62,151 nt of DNA, taken from the NCBI GenBank assembly GCA_016936235.1, contig JAFGPK010000009.1, positions 1 through 62,151 on the forward strand, written 5' to 3'. The position numbers were made by a program, and so were the translations under genes. This stretch comes from Candidatus Fermentibacteraceae bacterium (GTDB taxonomy: Bacteria; Fermentibacterota; Fermentibacteria; Fermentibacterales; JCC-6). Of the stretch, positions 8,865 through 17,868 are shown piece by piece (the first letter of the stretch is position 1; the number at the start of each line of letters is the position of its first letter). The notes beneath the pieces were generated by a model that saw only the letters and a program-made list of their open reading frames with translations, ran no database searches and was not told the DNA's origin.

Positions 8865-11048
8865 ATGTCAATACTGTTACTGACAGTGGCAGTTCTTTCG
8901 CAGGGGTTCATGGACCGCTCTGAAATGACGCAGATCAGCGATACTAATCCCCCCGTTATGTTACATGCCTGTCCGAACGAACCCGTACGAACATCAGCGG
9001 ATTCCTTGAACGTCACACTGGTAGGCAGCTGGCCCTTCGGCATAGCATATGATGCGGAGTACGATCCGGCGGGAGACATGGTCTACTGTGCCGCCGGCGG
9101 AGGTGTTCTCGTACTGGATGTCTCGGACTCCTCAGCCCCTGTTCTTCTGTCGGAGACGATCCGCGCGGAAGACCTGGTGCTGGGACTCTTCTATGATGGG
9201 TCGACAAAGAGGCTCTACCTCGCGGCATCGGAGGCCGGGATCGAGATATGGGATGTTCAGGATGCCTGGAACCCGTTCCTGCTGGGCGGCTGTGATACAC
9301 CCGGCTCGGCCGTGCAGATAACCGTGTCAGGCGGGTACGCTTATGTGGGAGACACCGGGGAGGGCCTTCGGGTCATAGATGTGTCGGATCCCTATGCCCC
9401 GTTCGAAACGGGTCATCTCGACACCAGCGGTTTTGCCCGGGGACTGGACGTCCGGGGCGCCTACGTATACCTGGCCGACGCTTACTCCGGCCTTCGGGTG
9501 ATAGATGTCTCATCACCCTCCGGACCTGTGGAGGTAGGCAGCTGCCTGTCGTCAGGATCCGCGTACGATGTAGCGGTCTCAGGTGATTACGCCTACGTTG
9601 CGAACGACCTGTACGGGCTTCGCGTAATAGACATATCAGTGCCTTCCGACCCGACTGCCGTGGGCAACTGCAATACGCCGGGCTCTGCGCAAGGAGTGGA
9701 GGTCGACGGTGACATGGCGTACATCGCGGACGGTTCATCGGGGCTCCGTATCATAGATGTCGCCGTGCCTTCAGATCCCTCAGAAGTCGGGCACTGCGAT
9801 ACCCCCGGCCAGGCAAGGGGAATAGCCGTATCGGACAGCTGCGCCTTCGTCGCCGACCATGACGGGCTTCAGGTGATTGGCGTGGATCCCCCTTCGAGTC
9901 CCGGTATAGCAGGCAGTTATGATACTCCAGGATATGCCAGAGGTATTGCGGTGGATGGAACCCTTGCCTTCATCGCCGACTGGGAAGACGGCCTGTGGGT
10001 GGTGGATGTATCCGACCCGACCAATCCGGCGGGAGCGGGGAGCTGCGGCGGATTCGACGTATCATTTGCAGTGGCGGTCATGGACGATTATGCATATCTG
10101 GTTGATTACTCGACAGGCCTTCATGTGATCGATGTATCCATACCCTCTTCCCCGATGGAAGTGGGGAACTGCGGGACCCCGGGGAATTCCATGGATGTCG
10201 ATGTACTTGACTGCTACGCTTACGTGGCTGACGGCGATCATGGTCTCCGCGTGATCGACGTCTCCATTCCCTCCGCCCCCTTCGAAACGGGTGGCTTAAG
10301 TTTCTACGACGACGCATACGGGGTCAGGGTCAGGGACGGCTTTGCCTATCTGGCTCTGGGGGCGACACTGAGGATCATCGATATCGCCAGCCCCTCGAAT
10401 CCCCTGCTGACAGGCACGTGCAACTTCACATCCAATGTCCTTGCGGTAGATGTCAGCGGAAGTCATGCCTGCCTGGCAGGAGGGGACCTGATTCGTATCG
10501 TGGACGTGTCTTCGCCTGCGAACCCGGTGGAAGTCGGGAGTTGCAGCCTTCCCGGACCCTGTTACGATGTCGCTGTCTCGGGTGATCTTGCCTATGTGGT
10601 GACCAGTAACGCCGGCCTTCGGGTAGTAGATATGTCGGACCCCGTGAATCCCTTCGAAGCCGGTTACTATGTCATACCTACCACGGCGCTGGGCGTAACG
10701 GTGTCAGGGAACATGGCGTATGTCGCCTCATCGGTCTTCGGTATGCAGATATTTTCCTTCTCCCCCACCGGCATTGCCGGTGATCACGCCGCCGGGGCTC
10801 CATTCCTTTTACAGGTATCTCCCAATCCCGCCGTAGGTGTGGTATCGATAGTCGTGGAGCTCCTTGAACCCTCGTACATGGAAATGGGTGTGTATGACAT
10901 GGCGGGCAGGCTGGTTGCGCTGCCGGCCGAGGGAGAATACCCTTCGGGACTGCATGTGCTGACGCTGGACGGCCTGCCGTCGGGAGCATACATGGCGCGG
11001 TTGCAGGCTTCCGGCCATACCGCCTGCAGGCTCTTCGTGGTCATCTGA
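8865..11048 (+). CDS. secreted LVIVD-repeat beta-propeller protein with sorting domain
   Basis: A 727-residue exported protein. The N-terminus MSILLLTVAVLSQGF is a signal peptide. Residues about 65-640 hold 13-14 repeats of about 41 residues built on GLRVIDVS-P---P-E-G, the LVIVD repeat, expected to form one or two beta-propellers. The final 85 residues (SPNPAVGVVSIVVELLEP, MGVYDMAGRLVAL, LPSGAYMARL) resemble a Por/FlgD-type C-terminal sorting domain. ATG 8865 follows GAGGGGGG at ideal spacing; an in-frame TTG at 8841 has no such site. Likely surface-exposed or released; ligand unknown. Confidence 0.85.
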   Translation: MSILLLTVAVLSQGFMDRSEMTQISDTNPPVMLHACPNEPVRTSADSLNVTLVGSWPFGIAYDAEYDPAGDMVYCAAGGGVLVLDVSDSSAPVLLSETIRAEDLVLGLFYDGSTKRLYLAASEAGIEIWDVQDAWNPFLLGGCDTPGSAVQITVSGGYAYVGDTGEGLRVIDVSDPYAPFETGHLDTSGFARGLDVRGAYVYLADAYSGLRVIDVSSPSGPVEVGSCLSSGSAYDVAVSGDYAYVANDLYGLRVIDISVPSDPTAVGNCNTPGSAQGVEVDGDMAYIADGSSGLRIIDVAVPSDPSEVGHCDTPGQARGIAVSDSCAFVADHDGLQVIGVDPPSSPGIAGSYDTPGYARGIAVDGTLAFIADWEDGLWVVDVSDPTNPAGAGSCGGFDVSFAVAVMDDYAYLVDYSTGLHVIDVSIPSSPMEVGNCGTPGNSMDVDVLDCYAYVADGDHGLRVIDVSIPSAPFETGGLSFYDDAYGVRVRDGFAYLALGATLRIIDIASPSNPLLTGTCNFTSNVLAVDVSGSHACLAGGDLIRIVDVSSPANPVEVGSCSLPGPCYDVAVSGDLAYVVTSNAGLRVVDMSDPVNPFEAGYYVIPTTALGVTVSGNMAYVASSVFGMQIFSFSPTGIAGDHAAGAPFLLQVSPNPAVGVVSIVVELLEPSYMEMGVYDMAGRLVALPAEGEYPSGLHVLTLDGLPSGAYMARLQASGHTACRLFVVI
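9060..10740 (+). repeat. tandem LVIVD-coding repeats
   Basis: About 13 in-frame units of roughly 120-126 bases encode GLRVIDVS-type motifs. Units are diverged at the DNA level but keep the GGxCTxCGxGTxATxGAxGT frame. The first and last units are the most degenerate. Confidence 0.8.
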
Positions 11049-11150
11049 CACTATCTCGCTCTTCTGGATCGAGGCCCATCGCATGTTGTTCTATTGCTGT
11101 TCATTATGTTCAATAATTGATTGACCCTTCTATGATCGGGAAGGCTGGTT

Positions 11151-11556
11151 ATGTTGACAAAGATGATCTTTAGTCTGATGGCTATTATCCTGATCATTAT
11201 CCTGTGGAGACAAAGTAACGGGTACGCCTGGAGAAAGCGGTCCCCATATCTCAGTCACACTTACGAATAATTCAGGTGTGACACTGTATCTGATCATTCA
11301 CAGAGCTGACGGTTACTGGTTGAAGGATATCGGAGCAGGATCCTCCTGGACCACCGGCTTCGATCCATCCGATTGCATGGTTTCCGCAGGGACGGGAACC
11401 TCTTTCCCCTTCTCATTCCCCGAGTACACAACGGGTTACGGCAGCAGGATGTACATTGGAAACACGGCCTTTGAAGGAGAGCCGGATCTTGCAACTTATG
11501 AGCACGTATACGACAAGGTCGAGATGGGCTGGAACGCGGTCTGGAACATCACCTGA
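11151..11556 (+). pseudogene. frameshifted and truncated lipoprotein remnant
   Basis: ATG 11151 opens a lipoprotein signal (MLTKMIFSLMAIILI) in one frame. The matching lipobox LSC-GDKVTG and a long protein-like continuation (HISVTLTNNSGVTLYLIIHR to KVEMGWNAVWNIT) lie in the next frame, reached if one base between about 11193 and 11205 is removed. The frame ends at TGA 11554, inside the start of the convergent DUF6790-like gene. The body vaguely resembles thaumatin/GH64-like beta-sandwich domains, which would normally continue further, so the 3' end may also be lost. It could instead be a sequencing error in an intact small lipoprotein gene. Confidence 0.6.
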
Positions 11557-12004
11557 GTGTATCCGCCAAATAAAGGCCGATGAGGACGACAGGGATGAGA
11601 ATGTCGTCATACAGCACAGGACCGGCGTTGAGGATATTCGAATTCCTGCTTTTCTTCAGATCGACTATATGACCGTAGGCGGCTCCCCAGGAGAACACCG
11701 AGCGTCCGATGATGGCAGCCAGCCAGAAGTAACCGCAGAACCAGATCGACATTATACCCAGGACTCCCATACTCAGATTGGCGAAGGCGATCTCTCTCTG
11801 AAAAGGACTTCCCGTCGGCCATCCGATTCCCCTTGCAACTTCATCCGCCCTGAAAAAATGACCAATGAACGCGAAGATCCCCTGAAGCCCGATGTTGCTT
11901 ACGATGAACGCGAATAGAAATGCGGTGACGGCATCGGTCTTCCAGAGGAGTATTTTAAGGAACCCCAGGATCACGCTGATAGCTATGAAGTATAATGGAT
12001 ACAT
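11549..12004 (-). CDS. DUF6790-like integral membrane protein
   Basis: A 151-residue protein with four predicted membrane helices. It shows LQGIFAFIGHFFRADEVAR, IGWPTGSPFQREIAFANL and GAAYGHIVDL, a pattern I associate with the DUF6790 family of unknown function. ATG 12004 follows GAAAGGGGG. Its 3' end overlaps the remnant gene on the other strand by 8 bases. Family name recalled, not searched. Confidence 0.75.
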   Translation of the reverse strand: MYPLYFIAISVILGFLKILLWKTDAVTAFLFAFIVSNIGLQGIFAFIGHFFRADEVARGIGWPTGSPFQREIAFANLSMGVLGIMSIWFCGYFWLAAIIGRSVFSWGAAYGHIVDLKKSRNSNILNAGPVLYDDILIPVVLIGLYLADTLR

Positions 12005-12214
12005 AGCGTCCCCCTTTCAGCAGTCAGCAACCGGGTTGTCCAGGCCGGAGTACGACGGACCGGAACGGATCAGGTTCTATTCTGACCGGAATTCCGTCAC
12101 GGGTTTACAATACCACGGGCATTCCCTGATTGCCAGGTTCATTGGGGTTCCGGCGGTTCTCGACTATACTTGTCATCGATGCGTTCCGTCCCATACGGAA
12201 GGGGTGTTCGGATA

Positions 12215-13723
12215 GTGAGGTACGGCTGCTTCGAGATCCGGACCGCGTGCCGCGCCTGCGGGAGGTCAATCCCCGTCAACGGACCCGTCAGACTACTAAT
12301 CTGCACCGCGTGTTTCGAGGAGACCCCCGTCGATCCCCGGGTGCTTGCGGGATTCCTGAACGATTTCGAAGAGGAGTACGAAGCCCTGACAGAGGGGCAG
12401 GGGCGGGGGGGGACACTGATAAGCGGAAGCGGGACCTTCAAGTACGGCTACTGGAAACTTCCGCCCCGCTGCAGTTCCTGCAGGCATCCGCTGCCGGTTC
12501 CCGATGGTCCGGGAGTATCTTCGGTAACCTGCTCTGAGTGTTCCACGGTCCATTACGCATACCCGGTCCCGGATTGGCTGCGGGAGCCGGCGCCCTCCGC
12601 CTGGCTCTGCATCACGCCGGAACCGCCTCCGGGAAGGGAAGAGCAGGGCTCCGGAGCTATGGGGGACGGGTCAGAGCAGCCGGTCGTGATGTCATGTCCC
12701 CAATGCGCGGGAGCGGTATCGATCTCCGCGGATACCGGGAGGGTAATGAGATGCGATTACTGCGATTCAGAGGTCTACATACCCGATGCGGTCTGGCTCA
12801 GGGTCCATCCGGTGGAAAGGACCAGGGAGTGGTTCGTGTCCTTCCAGGGTAGGAACATCCGGCAGCTCCGGACCGAGAGACGCGCCATGGATGCCGGGGC
12901 GGAGAAGAAGGAGCTGAGGACCTGGATGCTGAGGAATGCTCCCGGGATGGCGTGGTGGAAGATGAAACCGATCCTGTCAGTCCTCGGAGCTTTTCTGCTG
13001 GTCACGGCGGCCGTGAGCCTGGTATTCACCTTTCCGGGAAAGCATTCCGGGGACTTCCTCCGGAACTTCTCCCGGGCGGCTCCTTACACCTTGACTCCTG
13101 CGGCGGTCCTGGTCCCCGTGGGTTTCGTTCTTCGTATGATGTTCTCGGCGAAGATCGGGAAGCGAAGGAAGTGCAAGCAGGCTATGACGGCTCTCGCCGG
13201 GAAGCATGGCTGGAAGCACGAGTCCGCCGGCTACGGGAGCACGCTCGGGAGCATCAGCGCGAAGTACCGCGGCAGGGAAATAGAGATCGACCCCGGTGGT
13301 GAATACGCCATCACCGTCGAGATAAACCGTTCCCCGTTCTATCTGAAGACCGAGCCCCCCGGCTACCCGCAGGAAAGTGTCCGCCGCTTCACCACAGGAG
13401 ACGGTTACTTCGACGGTCTCTTTCCCGTCCGTTACGCTGAGCCGAAGATGGCGGAGAGGATAGAGAGATCGCCTGAAGGCGCCGGACAGTCGCTGGCGCC
13501 GGTCTACCGGTTCCTGGAAAGATGGGGCGGAAGGCTGGGCAGACTCATCATAGACGGGTCCGAAGCCGGAGTGCACCTGAAACCCGGGCATTCGGAGTTC
13601 ATGGACAGCGGGACCAGATTCCTGCTCGTCGACGACATCGAACCGCTTCTCGAGGATATGACAATACTGGCCGGAGGTATCGATGCCCTTGCCTCGGGGA
13701 GGGATACTGAGCTTCCGGAATGA
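12215..13723 (+). CDS. multi-zinc-ribbon membrane protein
   Basis: About 502 residues. Three zinc ribbons are visible in the N-terminal half: CRACG...CTACF, CSSCR...CSECS and CPQCA...CDYCD, each a CxxC pair set. Two hydrophobic segments follow near the middle (ILSVLGAFLLVTAAVSLVF and TLTPAAVLVPVGFVLRMMF). The C-terminal half is a soluble domain with KHGWKHESAGYGSTLGSISA and ends near LLEDMTILAGGIDAL, reminiscent of domains found in uncharacterised membrane proteins. Start is uncertain: GTG 12215 has an upstream GGAAGGGG; ATG 12179 and TTG 12170 are longer options. No function can be assigned. Confidence 0.7.
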   Translation: MRYGCFEIRTACRACGRSIPVNGPVRLLICTACFEETPVDPRVLAGFLNDFEEEYEALTEGQGRGGTLISGSGTFKYGYWKLPPRCSSCRHPLPVPDGPGVSSVTCSECSTVHYAYPVPDWLREPAPSAWLCITPEPPPGREEQGSGAMGDGSEQPVVMSCPQCAGAVSISADTGRVMRCDYCDSEVYIPDAVWLRVHPVERTREWFVSFQGRNIRQLRTERRAMDAGAEKKELRTWMLRNAPGMAWWKMKPILSVLGAFLLVTAAVSLVFTFPGKHSGDFLRNFSRAAPYTLTPAAVLVPVGFVLRMMFSAKIGKRRKCKQAMTALAGKHGWKHESAGYGSTLGSISAKYRGREIEIDPGGEYAITVEINRSPFYLKTEPPGYPQESVRRFTTGDGYFDGLFPVRYAEPKMAERIERSPEGAGQSLAPVYRFLERWGGRLGRLIIDGSEAGVHLKPGHSEFMDSGTRFLLVDDIEPLLEDMTILAGGIDALASGRDTELPE

Positions 13724-13900
13724 TCTCGTGAGACGTTCCCGTTTTCATGGAATGCCGTCAGGACCCCGTCCGCCCTCAGACCTTTAGCGCTTCAAACCCG
13801 GACTGGTCAGGACCCGCCTATCCTTTCTATTCTATGTACGTACTTGAGGAGATCCGGAAGTCGGTCACGGGGGATTGGACCTTACGATCAAGGAGTCACT

Positions 13901-14188
13901 TTGAATATCAGACTTTTGCTTACTGTCTTCTCAGCAGTGTTCATAGCCGAACTGGGAGACAAGACCCAGATAGCCACCATGCTCTTCTCCTCGGACAGGG
14001 AGATAAGCAGGCTCACAGTTTTCACGGCTGCTTCGGCAGCCCTGGTCTGCTCGACACTCGTTGCGGTGCTTGTCGGAGGGTCGCTGTCCAGGCTTGTAAG
14101 CAGGAGGGCACTGACCATTGCCGCCGGGGCCGTGTTCATTCTCATCGGCGTCTGGACTCTGGTCCAGGGCATTCGGGCTTCGGCCTGA
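13901..14188 (+). CDS. GDT1/TMEM165 (UPF0016) family, single-repeat transporter
   Basis: A 95-residue protein with three predicted helices and the family signature AELGDKTQIATMLF, which binds divalent cations. Full-length members have two such repeats; single-repeat forms are expected to work as dimers. Members export manganese or exchange calcium or manganese with protons. TTG 13901 has an AAGGAG five bases upstream (13890-13895). No partner half-gene is adjacent, so a homodimer is the simplest reading. Confidence 0.88.
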   Translation: MNIRLLLTVFSAVFIAELGDKTQIATMLFSSDREISRLTVFTAASAALVCSTLVAVLVGGSLSRLVSRRALTIAAGAVFILIGVWTLVQGIRASA

Positions 14189-14196
14189 GGGGGAAA

Positions 14197-15255
14197 ATGA
14201 AATACATACTGCTTCTTTCGATGGTATCCGTGGTCTTCAGCGGGAGCGCCACGGTGCTTACCGACGATGTCGATTCCTATTGCTGCGGTCTTGCCGTCAC
14301 GGACTGGGGCGCCATCATCCATGTGAACGGAGAAGGAGAACTGTGCATACTGAACCCCGACTATTCCGGAGGCCCCATCCGGATGTTCCTGGACTGGGGC
14401 ACCGCCCTGGATGGGTGGGGAAGCCTGTCCCGCGTGGGCAGTCTGGCCGGCAGTCCGGATGGAAGGTTCCTGTGCTTCACTCAGGTGGTCGCAGTGCCGG
14501 ATGAGTACTACTCCGACGATGCGCAGTACATCCCGTATCCGGAGATCGTGGCGGTCTGCAGGTCCGACGGTACCTCTCTCAGGGTCATGGGGCTCTCATT
14601 CGACGTTGGGAGCGGCCCTCACTTCGCCTTCACCGGCGATTCAAGATTCGTCTACGGAGGTCCCTGGCTCGAGTGTCTTCCCACGCCGGCTGATTTCATT
14701 GAGTATTTCTCCGGCGACGGGACCGGTCGGTTGGAACCATGGCTCATGATGGACGTGGATACAGGAGAGCGAAGCGGCGACCCTTCTGTAATAGGGGACG
14801 GTTTCATCGAGAACCCTTATTCTGACCTTGTGGCCGCCGGATGGTACCCGCCGAACACCATCGTCGACATCAGGACCCAGGAAGTGCTTCTGGAGGACAC
14901 CTCTTCCAGCAGTCCCGCCATCGTGGAGCAGTGGGTCCTGCCCGATGCCGGGCTGGCGCGGACCGATGACGGACGGCAGGTCCTCCGCTACGCGGACGGC
15001 AGGGAGACGGTGAATCCCGGTCCCCGGGTCGATGTCTACTGCGGGCTTGCCGATGGGAGGTACATCTTCACCGAAGACGGGGGAGAGTCGGTGATGCTGG
15101 GAGGTATCGACTGGTCGGACTTTTCCTCCACCTGGTCCGTGCCTCTCCACTCGCTTGACGGTCTGTACCCTGGAAGCATCATGAAGGAGATCCCCGATGG
15201 CACGGGAGTGGTCTTCGTCGACGGGGGTTCGCTGAAGCTGGCGCAGCTGCCCTGA
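14197..15255 (+). CDS. exported protein of unknown function
   Basis: A 352-residue protein with signal peptide MKYILLLSMVSVVFSGSA. The rest is rich in Asp, Gly, Tyr and Trp, with short repeated DGRFLCF-, DGTSLRV- and DGRYIFTEDG-type turns suggesting a beta-propeller. ATG 14197 follows GAGGGGGAAA. A longer frame opening at 13747 overlaps the transporter gene out of frame and is not real. No sorting domain is visible at the C-terminus. Only eight bases separate it from the transporter gene, so they are probably cotranscribed. Confidence 0.7.
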   Translation: MKYILLLSMVSVVFSGSATVLTDDVDSYCCGLAVTDWGAIIHVNGEGELCILNPDYSGGPIRMFLDWGTALDGWGSLSRVGSLAGSPDGRFLCFTQVVAVPDEYYSDDAQYIPYPEIVAVCRSDGTSLRVMGLSFDVGSGPHFAFTGDSRFVYGGPWLECLPTPADFIEYFSGDGTGRLEPWLMMDVDTGERSGDPSVIGDGFIENPYSDLVAAGWYPPNTIVDIRTQEVLLEDTSSSSPAIVEQWVLPDAGLARTDDGRQVLRYADGRETVNPGPRVDVYCGLADGRYIFTEDGGESVMLGGIDWSDFSSTWSVPLHSLDGLYPGSIMKEIPDGTGVVFVDGGSLKLAQLP

Positions 15256-15260
15256 TGGGA

Positions 15261-16280
15261 TCAGACCTTCCGTAGTTCTCTCTGTCCGGATGTGTTCACC
15301 GGACACTGAAGGCAGTTGCCCAGGAGTCTTCCGCGATCCACGCTCTCCCTCAGCCGGCGGTAGGGCTCGCCGTCCCAGATCTCCGCGAAACTCTCCCGGG
15401 AAAGGTCGCCGAGCGGTCGGGACGTGTCCCAGTAGGGACAGGGGTTCACTCTCCCCTGGGGATCGATGTAGACCCAGCCGGAGAGGTACGGACATCCCCC
15501 GCCTCCTCCATCGGGGGTCGCGGGGACCAGTTCCACACCAAGCCGTGAAGCCCCGGCACTTGCCTCATCCATGATCGAAGCCACTTCCTCTGAGTCCATT
15601 TCCAGCACCTGGCCCGACATGTCAAGGCCGTGGTAGGGTACCAGGGGGACGACTCCCACGGAAACGGCTCCAACTCCGGCCGCGAGTTCGATGACTTCGG
15701 GAAGCTCCCGGAGGTTCGACCTCTGCAGTGTCATGCTGAAGGCAACCATGGGGAACCTGCTTCCCCTCTCGTCGCGAAGCCTGACCAGACGGCGGACATT
15801 GCCGAGAACCCCTTCCAGGTCCGCGCCGCCCCTTATCAGGGCATGGGTACCTGGGGTGGAACCGTCTATGGATACCGTCAGGGAAGTCGGGGGAGTGCCC
15901 AGCAGCGAGGCTGTCATGTCTCCGCTCATGAGGGTGCCGTTGGTGACTACCTCTCGGACCGGCACGTCGGCCCGGTACAGCTTTGCGAGGTAATACGGAA
16001 AGCTGTCGTTGCAAAACGGCTCGGCGCCGCAGGAGAGCCCCACCGTCCATGCCAGGGGGAAAACCTGGTCCTCTATCCTGCGGAAAAGCTCCGGGTCTAT
16101 ATCGGCCCATTCCCGTTCCGGATCTTCGTCCGACAGCCTCATCGGGCACATCCTGCACCTGAGGTTGCACCTGTTGGTGGTGTCCATCCTTACGGTGAGG
16201 AAGCGTTTTCCGGTCCTCATGCGGAAACCCGGGAACCTCGTGGACCTGCGCAATACCCTCCTGATCAATCCGGAGATCAT
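15261..16280 (-). CDS. radical SAM/SPASM protein in the znu operon
   Basis: A 339-residue radical SAM enzyme. CNLRCRMCPM (residues about 38-47) binds the SAM 4Fe-4S cluster. A SPASM-like C-terminus shows CPYLSGW, NPCPYWD and NCLQC, for auxiliary clusters. The core also has SCGAEPFCND and VTNGTLM. Members modify peptides or proteins or act in cofactor synthesis. ATG 16280 overlaps the znuB stop as ATGA, so it is the distal gene of the zur-znuACB operon. No small precursor peptide gene was seen nearby. A zinc-linked role is only suggested by position. Confidence 0.85.
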   Translation of the reverse strand: MISGLIRRVLRRSTRFPGFRMRTGKRFLTVRMDTTNRCNLRCRMCPMRLSDEDPEREWADIDPELFRRIEDQVFPLAWTVGLSCGAEPFCNDSFPYYLAKLYRADVPVREVVTNGTLMSGDMTASLLGTPPTSLTVSIDGSTPGTHALIRGGADLEGVLGNVRRLVRLRDERGSRFPMVAFSMTLQRSNLRELPEVIELAAGVGAVSVGVVPLVPYHGLDMSGQVLEMDSEEVASIMDEASAGASRLGVELVPATPDGGGGGCPYLSGWVYIDPQGRVNPCPYWDTSRPLGDLSRESFAEIWDGEPYRRLRESVDRGRLLGNCLQCPVNTSGQRELRKV

Positions 16281-17086
16281 GCCCAGCCGGACCTCGCCTT
16301 CTCCACAACCAGCGCGGCGGAGTACACGGCAGCGGCGATGAGAATGATCACGGCTCCCGGGGGCAGGTCCAGGAGAGCGGCCAGGAAGAGGCCCGCGATG
16401 CTGAAAAGCGCTGCGAGAACCGATGACAGGACCATCATCTTCCAGAGGCTGCCGGTGAACATCTCGGCGATCGCCGGGGGTATCGCCAGCATGGCGATGA
16501 CCATTATGAGTCCCGTCACTCTCATCAGCAGCACCGCGGTCAGGGCGGTGAGTATCAGGAACACCACCATGAACAGCGTGACGGGAACGCCCTGGAGCCT
16601 GCTGTACTGCTGGTCGTAGGCCACCGCGAGGAATTCCTTGTAGAAGCCCGCCACGACTGCGAGAATGACCAGGTCAAGGATCGCGGCGTAGAGTATGTCC
16701 GTGGGGGATACCGCCAGCAGGCTTCCGAATAGCCAGCTCATGAGGTCGGCTGTGTAGGTGCCTGACAGTTTGATCAGCACGAGTCCCGTTGCCATTCCCG
16801 TGGCCCATACCGCCGCCATGGCGGTGTCCGCCTTCCTGCGGCTGCGTGAGGATACCGCCGCGATACCCATGGAGGATATCACCGCGAAGCCCGTGGCTCC
16901 CAGGAGGGGGTTGAATCCGGCTACATACGCCAGCCCCAGTCCGCCGAAGGACGCGTGGGCAATGCTTCCCGCAAGGGCTGACATCCTGTTTACAGTCACC
17001 AGCGTACCTATGATGCCTGCGGCGATGGAGGCGAGAAGGGATACCGCCAGGGCATTCTGCATGAAGGTATAGGAGAGTATGCCCAT
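16277..17086 (-). CDS. znuB: zinc/manganese ABC transporter permease
   Basis: A 269-residue inner-membrane protein with about eight helices, matching the ABC-3 permease family: SALAGSIAHASFGGLGLAYV, VLLMRVTGLIMVIAMLAIPP. It forms the channel for metal handed over by ZnuA. ATG 17086 shares a base with the znuC stop (TGATG), showing coupling. A longer frame upstream is an antisense artefact within znuC. Confidence 0.93.
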   Translation of the reverse strand: MGILSYTFMQNALAVSLLASIAAGIIGTLVTVNRMSALAGSIAHASFGGLGLAYVAGFNPLLGATGFAVISSMGIAAVSSRSRRKADTAMAAVWATGMATGLVLIKLSGTYTADLMSWLFGSLLAVSPTDILYAAILDLVILAVVAGFYKEFLAVAYDQQYSRLQGVPVTLFMVVFLILTALTAVLLMRVTGLIMVIAMLAIPPAIAEMFTGSLWKMMVLSSVLAALFSIAGLFLAALLDLPPGAVIILIAAAVYSAALVVEKARSGWA

Positions 17087-17868
17087 CAGTCCTGCACCTT
17101 TCCGGATCTTCCCAGGACCCGGTGCGGTATGCCTCCGTGGGAGATGAGCTCGAAGGGGCATCCGTAGGCCCTTGCCACCGATTCGGAGGAGATCGAGTCC
17201 CCGTGGCTTATGAGAAGCCTGTTTATGCACGCTATGTTCTTCACATGCGAAGACACAGCTCCTACGTCGTGGGTCACGAGGACCACGGTCAGCTCTTCGT
17301 TCAGTTCGGCGAGCAGATTGAAGAAGCTTTCCTGTGTCTCATGGTCCACGCTGGCCACGGGCTCGTCCAGCAGCAGTATCTCCGGACTCCCGGCAAGGGC
17401 CCTTGCTATCAGTACGCGCTGTTTCTGACCCCCAGAAAGGGAGTTCATGTCTGATCCCGCCAGTTCCCCCACATCGAGGCGTTCCAGGTTACGGACCGCC
17501 GCCTCCCTGTCGCGCCGGCCGAACCTGCCGGGCCTCCTTGCGCTCTGAAGGCGCCCCATCAGCACCACGTCCATGACCGTTATCGGGAAGGTCTCCTCCG
17601 GGATCACCTGGGGCACGTAGCCCACAGCGCCCCTGGACCCGTCCGGTGTACCGCCCAGCACCGTCACCGTTCCCTCCCACGGGACCAGCAGTCCCAGCAT
17701 CACTTTGAGCAACGTGGTCTTACCACCCCCGTTGGGCCCGATGACGGCCAGGAAATCGTTCCTGCAGACTGTAAGGTCGATGGCATCTATCACGGGCCTG
17801 TTCCTGTCGTAACCCGCCGTGACCCCGTCCAGCTCTATGACCGTTTCAGGCCCGGGACAACCGTTCAT
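17086..17868 (-). CDS. znuC: zinc/manganese ABC transporter ATPase
   Basis: A 260-residue ATPase with Walker A GPNGGGKTTLLK, Q-loop VGYVPQ, signature LSGGQKQRVLIARAL, Walker B ILLLDEP and switch histidine VTHD. It powers the ZnuB channel. Its ATG overlaps the znuA stop as ATGA. Confidence 0.94.
   Translation of the reverse strand: MNGCPGPETVIELDGVTAGYDRNRPVIDAIDLTVCRNDFLAVIGPNGGGKTTLLKVMLGLLVPWEGTVTVLGGTPDGSRGAVGYVPQVIPEETFPITVMDVVLMGRLQSARRPGRFGRRDREAAVRNLERLDVGELAGSDMNSLSGGQKQRVLIARALAGSPEILLLDEPVASVDHETQESFFNLLAELNEELTVVLVTHDVGAVSSHVKNIACINRLLISHGDSISSESVARAYGCPFELISHGGIPHRVLGRSGKVQD

Noticed and set aside
13724-13900. Possible yybP-ykoY manganese riboswitch before the GDT1-type gene
   Set aside because: Gene family fits, but the conserved loop sequences of that riboswitch are not present.
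13747-14196. Longer version of the exported protein at 14197
   Set aside because: The added part overlaps the GDT1-type gene in another frame and looks non-coding; a signal peptide begins at 14197.
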